Assembly: GCA_013397795.1 (NCBI GenBank)
Contig: VZTJ01000548.1
Span: forward strand, 62,001 to 126,000
Source: Orthonyx spaldingii
Lineage: Eukaryota > Chordata > Aves > Passeriformes > Orthonychidae
Direction: 5' to 3'
Length of the DNA: 64,000 nt
The notes beneath the pieces were generated by a model. It had not been told where the DNA came from, did not search any database, and was given only the letters and a program-made list of their open reading frames with translations. Of the stretch, positions 1 through 12,344 are shown one piece after another. The number at the start of each line of letters is the position of its first letter. The stretch's first letter is position 1. The position numbers and the translations under genes were made by a program.

Positions 1-3000
1 CCTCATTAATATTAATATATACATTGTTCTGTCACACTTAATAACCTATGTCTTGCTCTCATTATGAATTTTGTATGTGGGTGAAATGGCAATAAACCAA
101 GTTAAAATTTGAGAATCTGTATATTCATTGCAAACACTGATCTCTATGAGCACAGCATGTTACTTTTCAACCTTCAGCATTTGAACATTTGAAAGGCAAT
201 TACACACAGGAAACTGGGGATTTCAATACCAGATCAGACTGCTAATCAGCTTCTACTTTGAGACCTGAATCCTTTCCCAAGATAGTTTTATTTCATTCAG
301 AAATCAACTGTGAGAAGTCCAGACAGGTGTGTCATCATTTTTAAATGATTTTTTTGTATTGTCACCTGCTGACTGAATCACTCAATTTGCCACTTTACTT
401 TTGTGGGGTCTAGAATCCCCTTGAACTTACCTAATTGACAGAGTAGACTCAATTAAAATTTCACAATATCTTCTTGGAAATAATTGAAAATTAAATTAAT
501 TAACAGCTTGCCTTCTGGGTAAGTAAAAGCTTTTTTTTCCCCACCTGTATGACTCCGAGCAAGCAGTCCTGGGCTTGGAATCTGTGACTGCTGTTTGAAT
601 AGAGAACAAACAGTTGAATCTGGCTCCCAGTTTTCTATCCTAATATTAAACAAAGTAAGTGAATCTTGGTAAGAGAAAAAAGAATGAGGATGGAGAATTA
701 TTCAAATTATTGATAGAGATCATAACATATCTATAAAGAATGGTTTAGCAGGATGATGAAGACTCAGTTTCATAGGTGATAAAGGGAAACTCCTCCCTAG
801 ATTTAGGAGAGAGCAGCGTTAAACAACACCAGAAGATGGAGAACATTGTTTCAAAGATTTATCAGAATTGTTGAAGGAGGCTGGCACCACAGTCCATCCA
901 AATGACTGAGAAATGATAGGCGGAGTAGAAACAGGCCATGAGGACCATTACTTGCACTTAATGGGCCAGAAAGTAGAGCCAGTGGAAGGAGGAAATGGTG
1001 TAGACTAAAGGAGCAGTGCTCACAGCAAAACTCTGAATTGGTATTACCAGGCAAATTTGTTAATCCCAAAAGAAAAAGGATTTATAGCAAGATAGGAGAG
1101 GATAAAAGACTGCTGGGATTTACTGTGAGCCTTACCTCACAAGCTATGAAGTAGGAATTGGCAGGCTTGAGACAGGACCTGAGAAATGAAATAAGCCAGG
1201 AGTTGCTGCAAGTGACATATATGGGAGTAGCCAGAAGGACAACCCTTCTGTCCACAGAGACCAGCAAAGTGTGCAAGAGAGAAAATCCTGAGGGGAGTCT
1301 TAGGTATGGAGAGCAAGGCCTATACTTAACAATACCAAATGGGACTCAAGGGCAGGATATTCTCAGGGTTGGTCAAGGGACAGTTTAAACACAAGAAAAC
1401 TGAAGGACTGAAAGAGAAGCGTAGGTCCATGGATTTTATCCTAGAGGTGGCTGTTGAATACTAATACTTTATACCTGTCATTCAATCTGTCCATAGCTCA
1501 CAAGAAAATTTTAGCTTTCATCCCTTTACTACTTCTTCTCTCCAAAGCTTCTAGTCTGGATTTTATTTCAGTATCTAAATAAATTAATCTTCTTCATGTG
1601 CGAGGAGGTCCTTGTCATCCAGGAGGAACAGTCTTAAAGTATGTTGAGAAATACTTGTTCGGCTCGGCTTATGGTACAGTGTGGCTTGCATATCCCACAG
1701 TAATTAGCTGAGGCAGCCTGAATGTTTAACAGGAACTGCTATTGAACTGCTCATGAAGGGTATGCAGATCAGGAATTAACTGCAGAAATTATTCAGCAAA
1801 TAGTTTTGAATAATACTAAATGAAATAAAAGAGTAAACTGTTTGCAGGCAATTTCCAGAAAGAAAAGTGAACAAAATTCAAAGAATAAATTATTCATCCG
1901 GTTCTGACAGATTGGGTCTATATTAACCCTCTCGCCCACTTTCTGGTTTTCATTGCACAGAGGGTTTTACAGGGAGAAAGGTTTGATTATGACTGTGTGA
2001 TTCACACCTACAGGGGAAACTTGAACCAATGGAAGCTCATGATTCTTCCTTGTAGTGTAAGGGAACAGGTTTCCTTGCAAAGAAGTCATTTTCCCAGCTC
2101 GGGTAAAATTGGTTTGAGCTGTGGTGGCATTGCTCTTCCTGACCCCATAGCTGAGTGGATGGATCTGCACACAGAGGGGCAGATCTGGTCTCCTGGAAGC
2201 AGAATGGTTTGAAAGAAAATACAGAAAGAAAGCCTCAGTTTCTACTCTTTCAGACTCAGACAGGCAATTAGGCTTCAAAACACCATTTTTTTCCTGAAGA
2301 ATAAATTGTTTGGATCACTTATTTAGTAAATGAAACTGATGTTATATCCTAACTGCCTTGGTATTTACTGCCTTGAAATGTTCCTTGACACTTCCTTTTT
2401 TTATTGAACCTATGAAAGGAAGATGACACAGGGCATAACCGTGAGCTTTTGAGATACCATAAAAAAATTAACAATTAGTTGTTTTTTTCCAAGAAATATT
2501 TTCTGTCTCTGCTTTCTTAATTAATATGGACTTGTTATCAAAATAATAAATAAATTCTGCTTTTTATAAAGAGGTTTTAGACAGATGTGTTGATGAACTA
2601 TGCAGACTTTATCCAAGGTAATTAAAATGACTCGGCCTGAAAGAACAACTCCTTATTTTAGTATCACATATAGAAATATTATTTCTTTGCTTAGTGATGG
2701 GTACAACATCCGTAATAAAATTTGGCTTTGTTTTTTCTTTTCTTCCCTCTTTGTCTTTTTAAAATGCATTCAGGAATTGATTAAAGCAGATGACCATCAA
2801 TGATATAAATGGAGCTACCTAAACCTGTGCTCCAAAAATACCCTGGTCTTTATACACCATATTTTAGTGTCCACTATGTAAATGAAAAATATCAGAAACA
2901 TCCTTGTCTTTCCTTATTTTCCTATCAAGAAAAAAATATCTATGCAGTTCATACTCAGGAACTGAATTTGTAAGGACATGAGGAATTATTAGAAATGCAA

Positions 3001-5121
3001 AAACACTGTGAAAATGAAAATTCAGTTATAAAGTATTATTGTAGTGAAGAAAAGAAAGATAAGAGAGTTGGGGGAACTTCTGCCCTTAGAGCAGATATGG
3101 TTCTAACAGAGGTTATTCTGTCTGCTTGATCCAGAACAAAACACTATGATTGTAACTACTCAGGTAAAGTAATATACCTGCATCCAAGCAAAATTACACC
3201 AGGATTTATAAACTGTACCTGAGCTTCCCAACAGAAGTGCAGCATCTCCCAAAAGCAGATAGCATGTCTCTGAGTCAGGTTTGGTGACACATTAGATTCA
3301 GAGATGCTGTACAGGAAGGCAGATGGAGGTTCTCTGCATCAGCAGCCCAAGTTCATCTGTAACTGAGATAACCTTTCCATGAATAATTGATGGTCAACTC
3401 TATCTGAATTTGAGGTTGCAATATGAAACAGTAACATGTTTCACAGTAAAGGACACAAATCAGACACTAAATTTTACACAGCCTACTATACAAGGTCTCT
3501 GTATTACGGTATGTGTGTAGGTTAATGGACAAGCACAGAGAAAAATTACTTGCCTTCACTTTTCAAAGCAGTCAGAGGAGCCTTGCAAACACTGAGCTAT
3601 GATGAACCACGCTGCAGTGGTGTATCTCTGCAAAACAGACAACGTGCAGACTGAAAAAAATAAGATCCTTTCCAAAGTGATTTTCAAAGCAGTTACTCTT
3701 CCTAAGTTACCCACATTCCAAAACACAATGCTCAGTGCAGAAAATTTTGTTTAGTGGATCCCTTCTACTCCTGGTGCAACTCACACAGCCCAGGAGGCGT
3801 GTCGGTGGATTCACTGCTTCGCCACGGGCTCTAATTGCCCCTTGCTGCTGAAGAGCTGCTCAGGTCAGCCTAAAAGTCATGTGTTAGTGGAACCTAATAA
3901 GCAGCAAAACTGCTAAGAAAACAAAAAAGGGGGAATTTTCAACTGTTAGATTCCTACTGTAACTCCAACCACATGGCCACACAAGCACTTGCACCACTCC
4001 AAAGGATGATGCAGTTTAGGGCCTTAACAACTGTCTGAGGTAACCAGGAGAAAGTCTGGGCTTGCTCAAGCTGGCATTGATGGAGAAAAATGTTACTTAG
4101 CCTTGGAGGAGATTCTTCCTTATCAAATAACCAGTGTCTGCTGGATCTGTGAATGAACTGATGTTTGTTTTCCTGGCAAGTAAATCCTGACTGCAGAGAG
4201 AGTAGAAAGCTAAATTGAATATTTACGTTATTAGGGATAAAGCACAATAGACAACCTAAGACCAGAATCAGACCCTTCTCCTCTTTGTGGTGATTTGGCA
4301 GACACATTTTGAGGACATAATTAACACAAATCTTTTACCATATGAGAGCCAAAAAAAAGAAGTGTAAGTTTTATGGAATGTGTCTGTAAAGAGGAAGCAT
4401 TGCTGTTAAGATCAAAATTTTCTTCATGTCAGGCTTTTCTCAGGGCGGAAAAAGAAGCAAAATGAAAACCATAGAGAAATTTTTTTTTTGCTCATGAATG
4501 CAAACCCAATTTCCATCAGCATCCAAACTAATATCTCTCTTCATTACCATTTTCTTCTCAGATTCATACCAAAATCATCCTCGAGATGTGGTTGGAGTCT
4601 CTGGTTTTAATGCATGTTTCCTGGCTTACACCATGCTCACAGACAGCACTTTGCCACCTTGCTTGCAGTCACATCTCAGCAGAGCTGGCAGAAGTCAGGG
4701 CACCTGAGCAGCTTCGTGGTTTAAGGCACTGTTGTGTTGTTTCAGTTACTTCAAAAGAGAGGATCAGTTATTCGCTCTTTTATTCAGCCTGATAGGACTA
4801 AAATATTGTGTCCACCACTTTTAAGGAGCTTTATTTATCTTCAGGCCTAAAAATATTAATTGCCTATTACAACTCTACTGTAAGTGAGTAGATCACATGC
4901 TGCAAAGGCCATAATAAGGAAGCATTACATCCTGGTTTGGCAGTTCATTTTAGAGCTGCCAAAATCATACATGCATGTTTTAAGGTTCTGGTAAACTGTG
5001 TACATAGATCCATTTATTTAAATGACTAAGTATCTAACTGTGAACATTAATCACGTATTTTAGGGTCTCTACCTGCCAGTGAACCTCAGACAGAAATCAG
5101 CGCAATTTTTAAATGTTTGGG
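1..5121. other. Gene-free AT-rich intergenic DNA
   Basis: No supported gene. The open frames are short (under 120 codons), occur on both strands and resemble no family I know. The only local oddity is a cluster of four CpG dinucleotides within 29 bases at 3798-3826, inside a GC-richer patch at about 3765-3880. No repeat family was recognised. Confidence 0.7.
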
Positions 5122-5167
5122 TTTCATTTGTTCCTAAAGAAAGCTTTCATTTATTCCTAAAGAAACA
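5122..5167. repeat. 23-bp tandem duplication
   Basis: Two adjacent 23-base units, 5122-5144 and 5145-5167, both beginning TTTCATTT and containing TTCCTAAAGAAA. They differ at one base in the first 21 and then diverge in the last two bases. This is a simple local duplication, probably from replication slippage; no function is implied. Confidence 0.85.
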
Positions 5168-6630
5168 GTAACACTGTTTCAATAGGTTTTTCGTAATTCA
5201 TATTCTGTGTAATATAGTATAAAGTTCTGTAGATCTGATCCAACCTGTGTTAATGTTATTGGCAAAAGTCCCATTGATTCAAGAGACTCTGACAAAGTCA
5301 TTCTGAGAATAAAAGTAAGGGGTGAAGAGCAGTATTAACACCATTTCCTTTATAAGTACTTCTCATCTTTTTTATTTACATAAAAAGTTAACATTTCCAT
5401 TCTCATAAATAATTTAAATACCAACACAACAGCCAGGAGTTTTACAGCAGCCTCCAGTCATATCTCTGTATGTGAACTTGCTCCTCTGTGGGGAGATAAT
5501 AATTTTCTAAGGAAATGTCTCCCCTGACTCTCTTTACTGAAATGAATTGGTCTTGCTGTTTTAGCAGTGACCAAAAAATGATAGCATCTGTCAGTCTTCA
5601 TGAAAATCTCTGTGTTTTGGATCCCACTAACAGTAAACAATTTTCTGAGAAAAGCCACTGTGGGATTCACAGCAGGGTTTGACAGCCACTTGTCTTTCAA
5701 GGGATTTCCCACTATTGAAGTTAACAGTATCAATGCCCACAGAATATAAACATCTCCCATTAAAGAAACCTCACACATCTGGGTTTATTTCATCAGAAGG
5801 GCCTTCAGAATGAACTTCTCTATTTATTTATAAGTACGTGACTGCTTTAAAACAATATGTTGGCTCTGCTGATTATTCTCTTCATGTGCCACTTTCTTCT
5901 AAATTATGTGATAATCCAAAAGGATGAAAATGCATACTTGCTTTTTTATTGATTTCATCTTCAAATTATTTTAAAGTGTGAATTATAACATTAATATCTT
6001 GTAAATAACAAAGTACTAGCAAGCCATTAATTACCTGCTACAACTCAATACCTCATTAAAATGATCATTTTAACGACCTGATACAGTGCAATCATTATTA
6101 TTTTGGTATTATTATGATTATATAAACCTACATTAAAACCCTGGATCCAAATAAATTTCAGATCACTCCATTCCTTTTACAGTGTTTACCCAGATCTAAA
6201 TTTCCTCTCTTTCTTTGTTCATTAACACATCACATGTTTATTCTGGTACATTTTTTGCAGAGCAAGGTTATCTACAGGATTTAGACAGATTGGTGTGCCA
6301 AGTCCTGGGTTTGATACATTCCCAAGCAATTTACAAGAATATGAGCAGTTCTTATCAAATGTACGTGAGACTTTAGAGGTTAATTTTGTGACACAAATTC
6401 AAGAATTTCAAGCATAGTAAAGGGCACCTGATTACCTAGCTAGCATTCTGACAAAAAGCTTATAGACATCAAAACAATCTCAGGAAATTTAAATAGCTTG
6501 CTCTCAAAACATTGGATAATACCTGTTCCCCTTACTTAGACAGTCATAGTATCAATGAACACCAGATGAAGACCTTCTAAAGAAACAGCTACAGAAGATC
6601 AGGGCAGAATTACGCTAAATACCAGTTTGC
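5168..6630. other. Gene-free interval
   Basis: AT-rich unique DNA with nothing recognised. A minus-strand ATG-started frame of 106 codons (5458-5778) is present but has no recognisable domain, no intron context and no repeat match, so it is treated as chance. Confidence 0.65.
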
Positions 6631-6647
6631 AAAAAAAAAAAAAAAAA
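6631..6647. repeat. Poly-A run (A17)
   Basis: Seventeen consecutive A residues preceded by TTTGC and followed by GGGGG. No retroelement body was recognised immediately upstream, so it cannot be assigned as a retroposon tail. Confidence 0.9.
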
Positions 6648-7837
6648 GGGGGAGCCAAGAAAGCACAATAAATGTTGGGAGCAGAGATTAGAAACAAATG
6701 ATAAAGCAGAGCAAAAGGTGATCATCATTTGCCATTTCTATTGAAAGAAGTGACACAGCAAAGTGTTTACATGTCCAGAGTGAGGTTTATAGAGAGAAAA
6801 AGAGCCTCCCAAATGCTGTCCCCACTCTGTCTCTTCCTGACTGTTAACACCCAGCAAACACAACGGAAATGAGGCAGCTGCAACAGAAGAGGCTGAAGGA
6901 GAGAAGGCAAGTGCCTCATCCCAGGTTTTTACATCCCAATGAAGTGAGTAGCCATTTGTGTCTTGTGGGATTGGTCCAGTCATTCATTCATCCATGGATT
7001 TTGTAGAAAAAAAAATTCTTTTTTCTTCTGTTTTTCTTCTAAGGGAATTCTTCTGTTCAGCAAACTACAATAAGCAACAGAGAGCAGCCTGAAGCTGGAG
7101 GTGAGCATTTAGCAAATGTGTATCACAGTTTTAAAAATCTTTTTCCAAACCTTTGCTGGGTCAGGTGAATTAGCTCTTAACAGCACCCTCAGTTTAATAA
7201 GGTGAAGTTTCACTAACACTGTAAAAATACATAAAATATAGCTCAAACACTTAATCATTGATAAAGAGAATGGAATTATTCCCTTATAAAGGGCTCACTC
7301 AGTAATTTATCATCAAATATCTAGGCTGTCCCCTTCCATTTGAATATATGGCCAAGCTGGCAGAGCAGTAGGCTGTAGTCATTAGAACTTAACTGAGTTT
7401 TCCAAAGGGAAACATTTATTTCACTCAAAGAATTTGTTACTACATTTACCATAAGAGGTTTCCATCTAGTCTGTATTTTGAACTAAGCAGCTTTGCACCA
7501 TCTCATCAATTCAAAGTACATTTTTTCAGAGAACCCACTGAATTCAAGAACATAGCATTTTTAGCCTTTATAAGGGAAATAAAAGATCCAGTCAAGGGAC
7601 TTCACAGAGATATAGAGTGATTAGAAGGACAACTTAATTCAAATACATGGGGAAAATAGCTCTGTAGCCTACAGACTCATTTTAAGGAAGAAGACTCTTC
7701 ATGTTTTACATTGTACTAAATGCAGTTCACTGCACTAGAGAAAACGGAATTTCTACATAAAGTATCTATATAGATTAAAGACTGTTGGTTTACTATTTGT
7801 ATCCACCAAGACTAACAAAACATGATCGTTTCTTTGG
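6648..7837. other. Gene-free interval
   Basis: Unique AT-rich DNA. A minus-strand frame of 81 codons (6738-6983) has no recognisable motif. Nothing else is supported. Confidence 0.65.
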
Positions 7838-8545
7838 ATGACAATTTTAGCCACAATCTTGAGTAGAACAATTTCCACAAAAAAGGATGTAAGAGTGCAG
7901 CTTAGAACCAGCAGACACACCTGTGGTAAAAAATTCAGGAGTAGGGAGGCAGGAAACAGAAAGAAACAGTTCTGCAGAAACTGTTCTGCAGAGTCAGTGC
8001 AGAAGGAGGGGGAGGAGTTACCCCAGGCATTGGAGCAGAGAGTTCCCCTGCAGCCTGTGGTGCAGATCGTGGTGAGACTCACATAGGAGACGTTCATGTA
8101 GGACTGTCTCCAGTGGGAGGAACCCCATGGTGGAGCAGAGCAACAGTGTGAGAAGTCCTTCTCCTGAGGCAGAAGGAATGGCAGAGACAATGTGTGACGA
8201 GCTGACCACAACCCCCAGTCCCTGTCCCTATGTGCCTCTGTGGGGGAAGAGGTAGAGAAAATCATGAGTGAAGTTGAGTCTGGGAAGAAGGGAGCGATGA
8301 GAAGAAGGTGGTTTAAGGTTTGTGTTTATTTCTCATTATCCTACTCTGCTTTGATTGATATAATTTAAACTATTTTCCCCCAAGTTGTCTGGTTAACCTA
8401 TGATGGTAGTTGGTGAGTGATTTCTCCCTGTCCTTGTCTTGACCCATAAGTCTTTCATTATTTTCTCTCCCTTACCTGTCTGAGGAACAGACGGATAAAG
8501 GGATTTTGGTGGGCACTTGGCATCCAGCCAGGGTCAGCCCACCAC
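7838..8545 (+). mobile_element. Decayed avian interspersed repeat, probably ERV/LTR-like
   Basis: From about 8280 to 8542 the sequence matches, from memory, a widespread bird repeat. A purine-rich AGAAGAAGGTGG stretch precedes a TTTATTTCTCATTATCCTAC block, then a region with GAGTGATTTCTCCCTGTCC, and it ends in a motif close to GTGGGCACTTGG followed by CAGCCAGGGTCAGCCCACCA. The 5' portion (about 7920-8200) carries the glutamine/purine-rich part of the same element, in which GGAGCAGAG recurs at 8032-8040 and 8132-8140. The copy is diverged: I see no intact protein frame and no paired terminal repeat. A 170-codon frame on the opposite strand (7753-8265) is an antisense shadow. The 5' limit is uncertain by roughly 100 bases. 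The class assignment (LTR/ERV-like rather than LINE) is inference; the identity as an avian repeat is more secure. Confidence 0.6.
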
Positions 8546-11500
8546 AAAGTGATAAATGCCAGATATTTATTTCAATCCTTCCAGGATCTTTTCCCTTTAG
8601 TGCTAAGAGTGCATCAACAATAAAATAAAAAGGATTAGATCTACATTGCTGTAACATTCCCCAGACTAACTTTAGAAGGTGGAAATCACCCAAGCCTCTC
8701 TTCAGTTTTCAGATTAACAGTACAGACAATTTAATAAATACATTTAAATTATCTTACCAATGCCAATGACATTTTTAACATCTGAGAAGATGAAATTGGC
8801 TTGATGGGTTGTCTCAGAGCAGCTATTTTCTGAGACTGTTATTATTTAATTGGTTTCATATCAGCATGTTACTACAACCATAGATATGTTGCCTCCTCCA
8901 GATGGCCCTCAGGACAAGGTTTACAAGAGAGCAGAGGCAATTCATCAGGTGGGGAAATGGTCATGGGACACACTGCTCTGCTTGCTGGGAATGACACCCA
9001 CCCTGAGGCTGGGGGTAGTGTACAGCAAACAGATCCCGTTTCAGTCCCAGGACAAAATATAAGCTAAAGATAGTGAAAAGACCTCACAGGCTCTCACTGG
9101 ATCTGGCCTATAGACTGCAAAATCTGTTCCTTATCTACCAGGCAGAATACTGCTTTTATGCCTGATAGAGCTTCAAGCATTAATGCACAGCAATCATCAG
9201 TCATCACCATCAATCAGTTATTTAAATGATATACTAGAATTTGGTTAATACTTTTGTACTTGAGTGATTTTATTCATACACAAGTGCCCTTGCAATCAGA
9301 TCTGAGGTATCTTTTGTGACAGCAAGTATGACACTTCTTTTCAGACAGATGTTCCGTATTTTGAACAGAAGAAGTGAATTTCTCAGTCTGAAGGGGAAAG
9401 GGAGCCATTTAATAGTTACATGAAAATAAAGTATCAAGAGGTGTTGTCATACCTTCATCAGGCTCAGTGGAACAGCTGGAACTAAGAAGAAAGCTAACCA
9501 TTCATCAAGAATTTCAGGGAGAAACTGGAGAGAAGTAATTTGAGACATCTAGTCTTTCTTTACTATTCTCAATACTATTACTTGATACTCCTGGGTTTTG
9601 TACTGCTCTGCTTCTAGCAGTGCAGGAAATTATTTGTACTTGTTGGAAAGTTTCCTCTTCCCTCTTGGCAGGAGCTAGGACATCATCAAGAGTTGAAGTA
9701 GGACAACTTCCCTATTTTTTATGCTTTATACTGGTTACTTGGGGAAAGGCAGAATTGCAAGGAAATCCCCCGTCTACTCAGTAGCTGTTACCTTAGAGGT
9801 GTTTGGTGCAGAGCTGGGCAGCTTGTTTCCCAGAATAAAAAATATCTTCAGTGAGCAAACAGGAACAGTTTAAACAGCTGAACATCAGCATTCCAACAAG
9901 ACATGTAGAAAAATATCATGCTCCCTGCTTACTCTACCATGTCAAATTTTAGCTCTGCATCTGAGGTCACTGATTGCTTTTACAGCAAAGGGCATCACAA
10001 GGCCCCATTCTAGAGGACAACTCCTGCCAGGTGAAGGTGAGATCTCTACCTGTAGGCTGGAGTCAAACAGAAGTAGCATGACAGCAGCTATTTATATAGA
10101 GAGAGAGGATTTGCTGACTTTGGGGTTATTTTCCAGACTGTTCTCCTACACAAAGATAAGAGTTTAGGCTGTACCTTTGTACACTTCTGGCTGTGCCAAA
10201 GGAGGAGAAGTGCTGATTTAGCCTTCTGCATAAGGAAAGCTGCTCTCAGTCTGGCCCCAGTGAGACCATGTCTGGAGACTCGGGCACTGTGACCTTCCTC
10301 CTCAAATCATTGGGGATGGCAGGAATATAATATATAGCAATACCTTAATTACACACTGTTCTACTTTACAGCAGACCTACCATATGTATATATTCTTGTA
10401 TGACTTTCAACTGTTCCTCAAACCAGTTAAAGCTCCTTTTAACCTTGTATTTTTCCCCAGATAGGAAGACTTCCAAAGATGAAGAGACAGAATCAATGTT
10501 ATGACTTGAAGACGAAGTTAGTTTCTGGTAGGCTGGTTTTGGCCCGGGATATTAGCAGTGCTGCAGGAAATATGGAAGGGGAAGGGGTGGATGCATTACC
10601 TAGATCTTGTAAGTTCAACAAGGAGCTGGAGTTTCCCTCCCACTCTGCAGTTAAAGCAAGTTTCTGCAGCAGGATCCTTGCCTTGCATCACACACACGCA
10701 CACACATCTTACCACTTGTCTGAGGGTGGAGAAGGGACCAAAGCCACTATATGTTTCAAAATGTCATCATTCTGAGTGCAGTAAATTATTTCTGTGATTC
10801 ATACTTATGAGACAAAGAAAGGCAAAATGCAGAAGGTGTCATTGGTAAACAGGGAAAGTAGAGAAGCCTGAGAATTTGTCTAAAGTACTGTGTAATTTGG
10901 AAAAGCTTGATTTACTTCAGCAAGTGAAGCGAGATTTGGGGTATTGTCAGCCTGGAGCAGAAAGGTGTGGGAGACATTTCTAGCTTTTGAAAGGACTCAA
11001 AAAATGTAACTGAAATACATAAAAACATACTTATTGAACACAAAGATTTTTGTACTTAACCTATTATTTTATTTTTGTTCAGCAATATATTCTCTATGTA
11101 TAGCATACATACCTATCCATTAATTTATCTTTCTTACCTATAATATTAGATATCTAATTTTATAAAACTGTCATGGAACACCAAGTAATTCCTACCCTGC
11201 ATTTAATATTTCAGGGAAAAAATAAAAATAGATACTGGAACAAGTAGCATCTTTTTAATGTTTTTATGTTACCTATCCATAAATAAAAATAGTGAGTTTT
11301 GCCCATAGCCGTTATTGCATCTTCTCCATGTAACTGCCTAGAGATTTGATATAATTTTGAGACTGAAATTAACTTGCTCACTGTTATTTATTACTACTAT
11401 TCATACCTTTATTATATTCATCTTCTAAGTTTTTGAGAACAGGTGAAGATCTGAATATCAGACAACAGAAATTGATTTCTGTTTATCTTTAAAAATGACA

Positions 11501-12301
11501 ATAAAATCTACTATAATAAATGGCAGATGTAGACTTGATATTTTAAACTTCAGATGGTTGCATGATTTTTGTCATCAACATGATAGCTTCAGAGTATTTT
11601 ACAGTAATTAGAAATACTGATACAAAGGAAAAGGAGATGAAAACTAGCTGTTTTTCAAAATAACCCTCCAACAATAGAAAAAGGAGGGTAAAGCAGGTTC
11701 CAAAGATTTCTGCAGAGAAGAACTTATGAAAAAATATTTTATAAATTATGCTTTCTCAAGTAACAGCTGAGTATACACAAAGATTTTTCTTTCCATATGA
11801 AAATAGGAAGCAAAAGATAGTTGGAAAGGCACAGAATGTTAGGACTTCGCAAAAAAATATCTCTCGAGATGATTCATGTCCCGCTCCTCCTGCAACATCA
11901 GAGGAAGCGTGCCCACTCCTTTTCTTTTTATTATTTTTTTTCAAACAGAAGAAGCATACCCCAAACAAGCTGTGGAAAACTGTAGGAGAGATGTCAGGAT
12001 TAAAATGTCCTCTGGTTATATGGTCAGAGTTCTAGTGTTTTAAGAAAGAAAAAGAACAATTTTACTCCAATAATGACAAATCTACTTAATTTTAATGTCA
12101 CTCACTGAGATTATAACACAAGTGAGCTAAAATACCTGGTGCAATATATTTTCACTTTGTCAGGCCAGATCCTGCTAGTGTGGAGATATTAAAAGTAGTT
12201 AAGCTGAAAATCCACAGCTTCTCTATGTGAGCACAGGACAGTGAAAGGGCAGTCGTTGTGGGGCAAGAGAATAAGATTTCTCATGAAAGAAGTGTAGAGA
12301 T
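8546..12301. other. Gene-free interval
   Basis: Unique DNA with a short interrupted CA dinucleotide run at about 10689-10707. Overlapping frames at 10479-10797 and the pair 11748-12035(+)/11756-11968(-) are short, have no recognised domains, and the latter is partly made by A/T homopolymers. No repeat family was recognised. Confidence 0.65.
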
Positions 12302-12344
12302 CAATTCACAGCTTTCACAGTGAAGCTGTGTCCTGTGTGAATTG
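12302..12344. repeat. Inverted repeat, 9-bp perfect arms with inner CAGCTT/AAGCTG arms
   Basis: CAATTCACA at 12302-12310 is the exact reverse complement of TGTGAATTG at 12336-12344. Between them a second pair, CAGCTT and AAGCTG, can also pair, so a nested hairpin of about 43 bases is possible. It could be a small palindromic element remnant or a protein-binding palindrome; no terminator meaning applies in a vertebrate genome. Confidence 0.7.

Noticed and set aside
5458..5778. 106-codon ATG-started minus frame
   Set aside because: No recognisable domain, splice context or repeat match; within the length expected by chance in 64 kb.
7753..8265. 170-codon minus-strand open frame
   Set aside because: Antisense to the plus-strand avian repeat; cysteine/serine/leucine-rich composition fits a shadow of purine-rich DNA.
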